Shown here: positions 35,586 through 35,720 of the stretch, one piece after another | Numbering within the stretch: position 1 is the stretch's first letter | How the letters are laid out: every line of letters starts with the position of its first letter | Origin: a virus | Reading direction: 5' to 3' (one strand) | IMG/VR virus record: IMGVR_UViG_3300048837_001136 | Location: 1-35,720 of that record | DNA length: 35,720 bases | Program-made: the position numbers and the translations under genes | The notes under the pieces: generated by a model | Seen by the model: the letters and a program-made list of their open reading frames with translations, nothing else | What the model was told of the DNA's origin: nothing | The model's database searches: none

Positions 35586-35720
35586 TTTTAATTAATTTCC
35601 TGATATAGTCATCTAAATATAATTTAGATTTTTCCATTTTTATGTTTTGTCTATATAATATGTGAGTACTTTCTTGATTATAAACATTTAGTTTTATAAA
35701 TTTACAAAAGTCAGATATGG
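35572..35720 (-). CDS. Unknown protein, C-terminus only
   Basis: A frame open from the window edge to TAA at 35574-35572 gives 48 complete codons, ending KLYLDDYIRKLIKNEKN. The visible part reads ISDFCKFIKLNVYNQES and continues helical and basic. The overlap with the next gene and the common direction make it a likely member of the AAA ATPase operon. Too little is visible to name it. Confidence 0.5.
   Translation of the reverse strand, partial: ISDFCKFIKLNVYNQESTHILYRQNIKMEKSKLYLDDYIRKLIKNEKN

Noticed and set aside
1-35720. tRNA or other structural RNA genes
   Set aside because: No cloverleaf with a TTCGA-type T-arm was found between genes; intergenic gaps are almost all shorter than 150 bp.

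Overview
The window is a stretch of an AT-rich (roughly 30-33% GC by eye) double-stranded DNA tailed-phage genome with a T4-like style of organisation. Evidence: a T4-type lysozyme, a complete class Ia ribonucleotide reductase, thymidylate synthase, tail-fibre-like genes, tightly packed genes with 4-bp ATGA overlaps, and repeated T4/cyanophage-type late promoter motifs (NATAAATA) just upstream of genes. Strong sigma70-like promoters (TTGACT-17-TATACT, TTGACT-17-TACAAT, TTGACA-17-TACTAT) lie in front of probable early genes. A lipoprotein and the GH24 lysozyme suggest a Gram-negative host. I see no tRNA, rRNA, integrase or CRISPR array.

Layout. 1-897 (minus): end of a structural-type gene and a ParB-like gene. 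923-2908 (plus): nucleotidyltransferase, thymidylate synthase, small protein, closed by a 14-bp hairpin. 3054-8900 (minus): a 690-residue adhesin or tail fibre with a TPSI-repeat stalk and a GC-rich LamG-type lectin head, a second tail protein, a methyltransferase-glycosyltransferase fusion and two paralogous DUF115/GT42-like proteins. 8940-17866 (plus): the reductase region. nrdA is broken into two genes by a split intein with a GIY-YIG endonuclease gene lying between the halves; a phosphoesterase, nrdB, a large Vsr-like (EDxHD) homing endonuclease, a small phage protein, an HD hydrolase and a KOW-like protein follow. 17866-19565: a small beta-rich protein, a lipoprotein with its own late promoter and terminator, and a membrane protein. 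19573-24038: a six-gene translationally coupled sugar operon (two glycosyltransferases, methyltransferase, pyruvyltransferase, DegT aminotransferase, PglD-like acetyltransferase). 24413-26113 (minus): a papain-like cysteine peptidase interrupted by a LAGLIDADG intein. 26173-35720: phosphoesterase, Thg1-like tRNA guanylyltransferase, lysozyme, GMP reductase, PTH2-like protein, RNA ligase, a second nucleotidyltransferase, a possible ADP-ribosyltransferase-like protein, an AAA ATPase and several unknowns.

How they may work together. NrdA/NrdB, ThyA and GuaC supply deoxynucleotides. GuaC recycles GMP to IMP, which feeds adenine nucleotides and would suit an AT-rich genome. RNA ligase, two nucleotidyltransferases, Thg1, the PTH2-like protein and phosphoesterases form a plausible RNA or tRNA repair kit. 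Two glycan gene groups probably decorate virion proteins or alter the host surface.

The most striking points are: (1) the split intein in nrdA, whose splice junction is exactly the catalytic radical cysteine; (2) the intein inside a papain-type protease, separating catalytic Cys from His/Asn; (3) three different homing-endonuclease types within about 15 kb; and (4) an unusual number of long perfect inverted repeats embedded in coding sequence, including in both halves of the split intein.
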